Source: Diaporthe sp. PMI_573
Lineage: Eukaryota > Ascomycota > Sordariomycetes > Diaporthales > Diaporthaceae
Direction of reading: 5' to 3'
Length of the DNA stretch: 64,000 bases
NCBI GenBank assembly: GCA_021399435.1
Contig: JAJTUP010000032.1
Coordinates: forward strand, 1 to 64,000
Shown: positions 59,144 to 64,000 of the stretch, in pieces
How positions within the stretch are numbered: the stretch's first letter is position 1
Layout of the letters: every line of letters starts with the position of its first letter
The notes under the pieces: model-generated
What the model saw: only the letters and a program-made list of their open reading frames with translations
What the model was told of the DNA's origin: nothing
Database searches by the model: none
Position numbers and translations under genes: made by a program

Positions 59144-60265
59144 AAGGGGAAATTGGCAGGGGACTTTTGTCTGATTTAGATATTGATCATGTTTTGTTTC
59201 ATTGTTAACTGACAGGATATATTGAGCCTGCTAAGTTGTACTATTCCCTGCCTCAGGTCTCACAATCCAGGTACGATAGGAAACCCTACTCTCTTGTACG
59301 CGCATCACAGAGTCAGCTGAATCTTACCGGCGCCACTGAGTTTTGAAGATGTGCTTGTTACGTCAGATGCCCAGGTGAAAGTCGTCCGCAGTTTTCGTCG
59401 CCACCCGTCCTAACCCTTCCTATCTGCGCAACTGATACCTCAAAAAAGCCCCATGCTGGCGTGAAATTTGGAGTTCATGACAGTGGTATAGAAGAAACCT
59501 CGGAGATCTACTACTATCCTTAGAGACTTGAACAGCCTTACAACAGATTGGGGGCCATTACGCTCATTAGAGCGCCACTCTTCAGACTTTTTGTTAATTT
59601 AGGCACAGTGTGTTGCTGCCCATTATGCATTTCTGTGCCACGATTCCTGTGAAATCATTATTGGGAGCGATAAGAAAACGGCCCGAAACTTTTCAGCGTT
59701 GGCTGATGATTCCAGCGTTCGTAAGGGGCGTGCATGATTAGTGATTACGGAAATTTCTTTTCAGCTACACACAGAACAGGAGAGGATTACAGCTGCAGAC
59801 TTCCGGTGAGGCACGTATAGTGCAACCTTTGCCTGGAACCAGCAAGTAGGGGATACTGTACTAAAAGATGACCGTGCGGACTTCCGACGCGTTGGTGATT
59901 GTGATGGTGGTTGGCCCAGCTTATTATATACCAGATGAACAAAGCTGTCCGGTCCGCGAGTTGGATCGTTTCACAGAGCAACGGGAAAGCCGGACATTGA
60001 TATCGTGCGGCGGAGGGTTCGTCCTGCTGTTGTGTATCAACCCAAAGATAGATCAGACTCAAACATTGAAGGAAGATGTTCTAGGCCTCCCATCCTTTGG
60101 AGGACCGGTATAACCCCTGACTTCCCCTTTCATTCTGTCATACCGCCGACTCAATTTTGGAAACTTCGAAGCAGTCGAATGACTTCATGTACCGGTTGGA
60201 CCAGCTCACTTCCCCTGGCTGCTCAAATGCCCAAACTCACCACTATCCGATCAGAAAGAGGGCCA
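59144..60265. other. Spacer between PKS and membrane-protein gene
   Basis: PKS 3' flank and the next promoter. No supported gene in 1.1 kb. Confidence 0.45.
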
Positions 60266-61747
60266 ATGTTGTACTCATCGACAAGTGAGAACGGCAAAAC
60301 CCCAGAAATGTCAGTTAATTGAGCAGCAAGGACTGGACAACTAATCGATACTAAAACAAAACCATCAGCATCATCGCGACGGGTGCAGTCTTTTCATTTC
60401 TAGCAGCGGCGGCAGTAGCGCTGCGTTTCTATGTTCGCATGAGAGTGACTCGAGCCACCATTGGACTCGATGACTGGCTCATGCTCGCTTCTTTCGTTCT
60501 CACACTTGGAATGGGCGTGATGCTTGTCGTTGGCAAGTACAAAACTATGTACAAGTACTTATCTTTGTCTTGTTCGCTAATCGACGTCCTTGCCTCTTCA
60601 ACAGGTGGTGCGCTACATGCTTTGGCTGCACCGACGCCACAAGGGTGGGAGCCTAATGGCTACTTCTGGGTTACTGATGACGCAGAAATAATCACCGAGA
60701 AGGTTGGAGATGACACGGTACTAGATTCATACATTAATACTGATAGATCCGTCAGATATTCTGGGTGTTCATAATGGTACAGGACTTGTCATTTGGACTG
60801 GCGAAACTTTCGATCCTCGCCTTCTATCGTCGCATCATTCCAACCCGAAGGTTTGAAATCATCAACAAGATTCTAGCCGTTGTGGTTGGGATGTGGTCTG
60901 TTGGGTTCTTCTTCGCCTACTTGTTCCGTTGTGGGACGCAGTTCTGGGCCCTGTGGGCACCTCTTCACTATGTAATGGAGCACTGCTATGACAGCACTTC
61001 CATGTTTCATGCCATGGCAATCTCAGACGTCGTAACAGACTTTTTCATCCTCAGCTTACCATTCTTTTGGGTGGGTTGGTCATCCCATATACTGAAATTA
61101 TCTTTCGCTAACATCCCGCAGATATTGAGATTGAACATGACTCTAGGGAAAAGGCTTGGTGTCTCGGGTGTTTTCCTCCTGGGAGCTACGTGAGTGACCA
61201 TTCGGTGACTTACTTACCGATTGAAAGTGCTCACACCAGACTGCTGTCGTAGAGAAATTGCCACTGGAATCGCTCGACTGGTGGTCTTTGTTCAGCAGAC
61301 TGAAAGTAGGCCATCCAAACTATCTTCGAGAAATGGAAAGATCGTTACTGACTCAATTGCCCATCAGACTATATTCAGGTTGCTGACGGTATTGGTGTCC
61401 TTACAACAATGATGTTCTGGGCCATGATCGAAATGAGTATCGCAATTGTCGCTGGCTGTTTACCGACAATTTGGCCGCTCATCAGTAAGATGTCGCTTGA
61501 AAGTTTTGGTTGTTCGGTGCGACGCGCTTTGCCAATGGAAAGCCTTTGGGTATTGCTTCGCAAATTGTCTCCTCGGAATATACCCGAACCCAATGACAAG
61601 CTGGATCAGACTCCCGAAGATGCCGGGCCATATCAACAGCTCATGAACCAGAATCGAGATAACCCAGCCCCTCATCAGTACCAACCCGGCATCGGCGGTA
61701 ATATACCGCCACCAATAGTACTAGCAAACACGTACAGAACACCATGA
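60266..61747 (+). CDS. Rhodopsin-domain integral membrane protein next to the PKS
   Basis: Seven exons (60266-60309, 60369-60532, 60605-60702, 60756-61070, 61122-61189, 61253-61305, 61368-61747) give 373 residues. Intron 2 is GC-AG and intron 4 is 51 nt, in frame and stop-free. Membrane segments include IIATGAVFSFLAAAAVALRF, DWLMLASFVLTLGMGVMLVV, FIMVQDLSFGLAKLSILAFY, then IINKILAVVVGMWSVGFFFA, and TTMMFWAMIEMSIAIVAGCL. TRRFEIIN-type and GLDDWL motifs fit the fungal rhodopsin-domain family (DUF3328-unrelated, PTH11-like topology). A short Pro/Asn-rich tail ends the protein. Such proteins are frequent beside fungal biosynthetic clusters, perhaps as sensors or for membrane trafficking; the role here is not known. 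Donor and acceptor choices were set by phase and family motifs. Confidence 0.75.
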
Positions 61748-62558
61748 ACTCATCTACATCTATATGAAGCAATTATCAGACTCCTCTGAGTTCGGCTCAG
61801 GTACCATCCTGATACAAGCGGCTCCTGGAGTGTATGGAGGAGCTCCTTGGGGCTCTACAAACGGACCAAGATTCTGGACGCTGTTCCAGGAAAGAATAAA
61901 AGATCGTCAGATTGGGTGAAGTTTCAGCCTGGTCAGGGAAGCATAGCTATATGATGGACGCCCGACGCATTTATTATTGTCCTCCGCACACGTACTCCGT
62001 GAATCTTTGTCTTCGCTATATCCATACGAATGCCTACACATGCGACCACACTACCAGAAATAAGAGACTCACCATGAGTAATGTTGTGACCATGTCCGTG
62101 CTGCAAATCGTTCTGCGCTTGCAGATATCTAACACGGAGTCAGAATATCCTCGGTGTCGGCGGTGGCAATATCACAGCATCACTTAGAACTTCCAAAGCA
62201 CTGGCATTGCATCTGGATGAGCTATTGTCAATATTTTGTTTCTGTATTTCTATATCGGACGTCCCATTATCGATACCATGCCAGTGAGGCAATACCGTAG
62301 CATATTTCAGACCTCGCTGAAGGGTTACAGCGTGCACAACAGACCACTTGCTATAAAGAGAACAATCCCATATGCTGGGATGGCACGCCTCCAGCCCATG
62401 GCGCAGCATTATCTGGATCGCGGACCAAGTCTGCCCAAGATGCACTACCTTCTATCCCCTCAATTTCTATTCCAGTAGTGTTGTAATTGGGTATTGATTG
62501 CACGAAGCCTAAGTGGGTTAGCCAGCAGATGCGTTCGCTCGGGCACAAATGTATGGTG
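61748..62558. other. Convergent 3' region
   Basis: Between the stop of the membrane-protein gene and the transcription-factor relic. Minus-strand fragments near 62351-62560 may be a further, unrecognised tail of the factor. Confidence 0.4.
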
Positions 62559-64000
62559 TTAAAAAGCCAGAAGCTCAATCCTACCATTAAGATCCAGCGG
62601 AGCGGGTGAACAGGCCGAAATTGCGCTCTCCAGCGCAAGGGGCCCAGTCGCTCGAAGAACGTATCTCAAAACCTCGGCGGCTCTCCGAGCTCCAGTAGAA
62701 TCGGCGCTTAAGCGCAGCCAAATATCCAGCGACCTCTGGAGACGCTGTTGAATGCGGTCGTGCAACGCAAGTTCTGAATCTTCTGCACTATGTCGCTGCT
62801 GTGGGTGTGGGTGCTGTTTATGATCTTGGGCGCGAGTCTGGAGGTAGAGACCCGCCAGCGAATCTGATACAGCCGGCCATCTGGACGCGTTTTTTCGTCG
62901 ACGAGATGCTGGATCTCCAGGATGTTGATGGCAGCAGTCAGACATGTGGATCGTGAGTAGGCGTACTGCTGCTGTTCACTAGATGAGAGGGCCAGAGACC
63001 TTTTATGTAGGATCACCTTGAGCCTCTGGATACCCATGTTAAGCCATATCCTTTGTATAAGAACCAGTGGTGTGGCTGTAAGTGAGAATGAAATGCCATC
63101 CTACTTCATACTAGAAGGCAGAGAATCCATAGCCTCGTTTATTTGCTGATCGAGGTGCAGTACCTCACTGTAAGTATACCTCCGCGGCTCTGTGATTAAA
63201 TCTGAGATCCGGATACCGATAGAGAGAATTCGAAGCTTTGCAAGGGTGTACAGGATTGGTGTCACCTCTGTTTCCGGACGGGAAGGTGGCAATTCTGCGG
63301 TTGATTCGTCAAAGTCTGAATCGAAGAGATTCCGTGGCTCGGCCGTGTTTGCCTGGCTGACCAGCCTGGGTAGACCTAATTGCGTCGAAGTACTGAAATC
63401 AATCTGGACAACCATTGACCATACCCGACGCCTCATCTCACCTGCAAAGGGTGTGATACTTTTGGGGAAATGGGCAGGGTCGCGGTGTAAGCCCATGTGC
63501 ATGGCAACTTGGACGATGGTGCCCACCAACATCCAGATACCCACTTCGACTTCTTTGAGAGGGAAGATCTCGGACATAAAGTACAGGATCAAGGTCTCTA
63601 GCACATGCGGTCCTCCTTCGGTGTAGTTTCCAAGGATGAGGCACTCAGCCGACTTGGCTTGGAATGTTGCCGTTGCCAGCTCAATGTCTTGGCCTGAAGA
63701 CGTGACGAGAGACGCCGGGGTATTAGGGGGAAAGACCAGTTGCTGGAATTGGCTAGACAGACACATGACGGCGAACAGCTGGCCAAGCTACATGATGTTC
63801 ACTGAGGCTGGGGCCTGCCAGAAACCTTCGTACTGTGATCCATTTCAGCCACGAAACTGGCTAGGTAGTAGATGGGAGACAGAGCCATACCTCGCGTACA
63901 AACTTCCCTCGATGAATAATGCCTTCCATGACCTCTGGTAAGCCAGACGTTGCAAACCATGCCATTGGGTGATTTCCACAGTTTACCCTAGGGTAGACAG
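62559..64000 (-). pseudogene. Fungal-specific (Zn2Cys6-type) transcription factor, regulatory domain, broken and cut by the window edge
   Basis: The minus strand reads the fungal_trans middle homology region. An exon ending GIIHRGKFVRE (near 63892) is followed, after a GTATGG..CAG intron, by YEGFWQAPASVNIM, then TAG (63788-63790), then LGQLFAVMCLSSQFQQLVFP. The long frame to 63101 carries ILYFMSEIFPLKEVEVGIWM, VQVAMHMGLHRDPAHFPKSI and EMRRRVWSMVVQIDFSTSTQ. The next exon carries IQRIWLNMGIQRLKVILHKR and ends in phase at RLYQIRWRVS, after which the family sequence continues in another frame as LYLQTRAQDHK down to 62559. So there is a nonsense codon where Trp is usual, and a frameshift with apparent small deletion. 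The DNA-binding domain would lie beyond 64000. Probably the former regulator of the cluster. Confidence 0.65.

Noticed and set aside
60501..60610. Unspliced reading through KYKTMYKYLSLSCSLIDV in the second rhodopsin-domain gene
   Set aside because: The GC-AG intron gives a continuous hydrophobic segment joined to GGALHALAAP; the unspliced form inserts a non-family stretch.
1..64000. CRISPR arrays, bacterial operons, rRNA genes, viral or transposase/reverse-transcriptase frames
   Set aside because: None seen; the sequence is eukaryotic and repeats found are simple tandem or short duplicated units.

Overview
The window is nuclear DNA of a filamentous ascomycete (Pezizomycotina, most likely Sordariomycetes; I cannot name the genus). 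Evidence: genes carry short 45-110 nt introns with GT..AG or GC..AG ends and CTAAC/CTGAC-like branch sites. The core genes are fungal in type (RPB5, BFR1, MTG2, NCL1/TRM4). There is a highly reducing polyketide synthase cluster and several fungal NLR-type proteins, and relic genes carry stop codons of the kind made by repeat-induced point mutation (RIP). All exon models were spliced by eye and accepted only where reading phase and conserved motifs agreed.

Layout. (1) 0.2-17 kb, accessory: an apparently intact gene encoding a NACHT NTPase joined to a subtilisin-like domain that has lost its catalytic Asp and His. It is followed by a run of decayed genes: a frameshifted conserved fungal protein, a kinase-like protein with 14 copies of a 15-bp repeat and two in-frame TAGs, an ankyrin-protein relic with six stops, and a PNP/UDP-phosphorylase-domain relic with four stops and no frameshift. 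A tRNA-Tyr with an intron sits in the AT-rich part. No transposase or reverse transcriptase frame was recognised. (2) 17-28 kb: a pyridoxamine-phosphate-oxidase-like (Alr4036 type) protein, a propeller/PI-PLC fusion, a long gene-free stretch (21.0-26.5 kb), and a rhodopsin-domain membrane protein. (3) 30-43 kb, housekeeping: RPB5 and BFR1 as a divergent pair, a conserved Cys-containing protein of unknown function, the mitochondrial GTPase MTG2, and the tRNA m5C methyltransferase NCL1/TRM4. (4) 44-64 kb: a biosynthetic cluster with an SDR, a cytochrome P450, a 2486-residue highly reducing PKS (KS-AT-DH-CMeT-ER-KR-ACP, all catalytic residues visible, no TE), a second rhodopsin-domain protein, and a fungal-specific transcription factor that is broken by a nonsense codon and a frameshift and runs off the right edge.

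How they may work together (inference): the PKS would build a reduced, C-methylated chain, with the P450 and SDR modifying it by oxidation or reduction. Loss of the adjacent transcription factor may leave the cluster silent or under other control. The left arm reads as a turnover zone of fungal innate-immunity-type (NLR) genes, in which one NACHT/pseudo-protease gene survives beside inactivated relatives.
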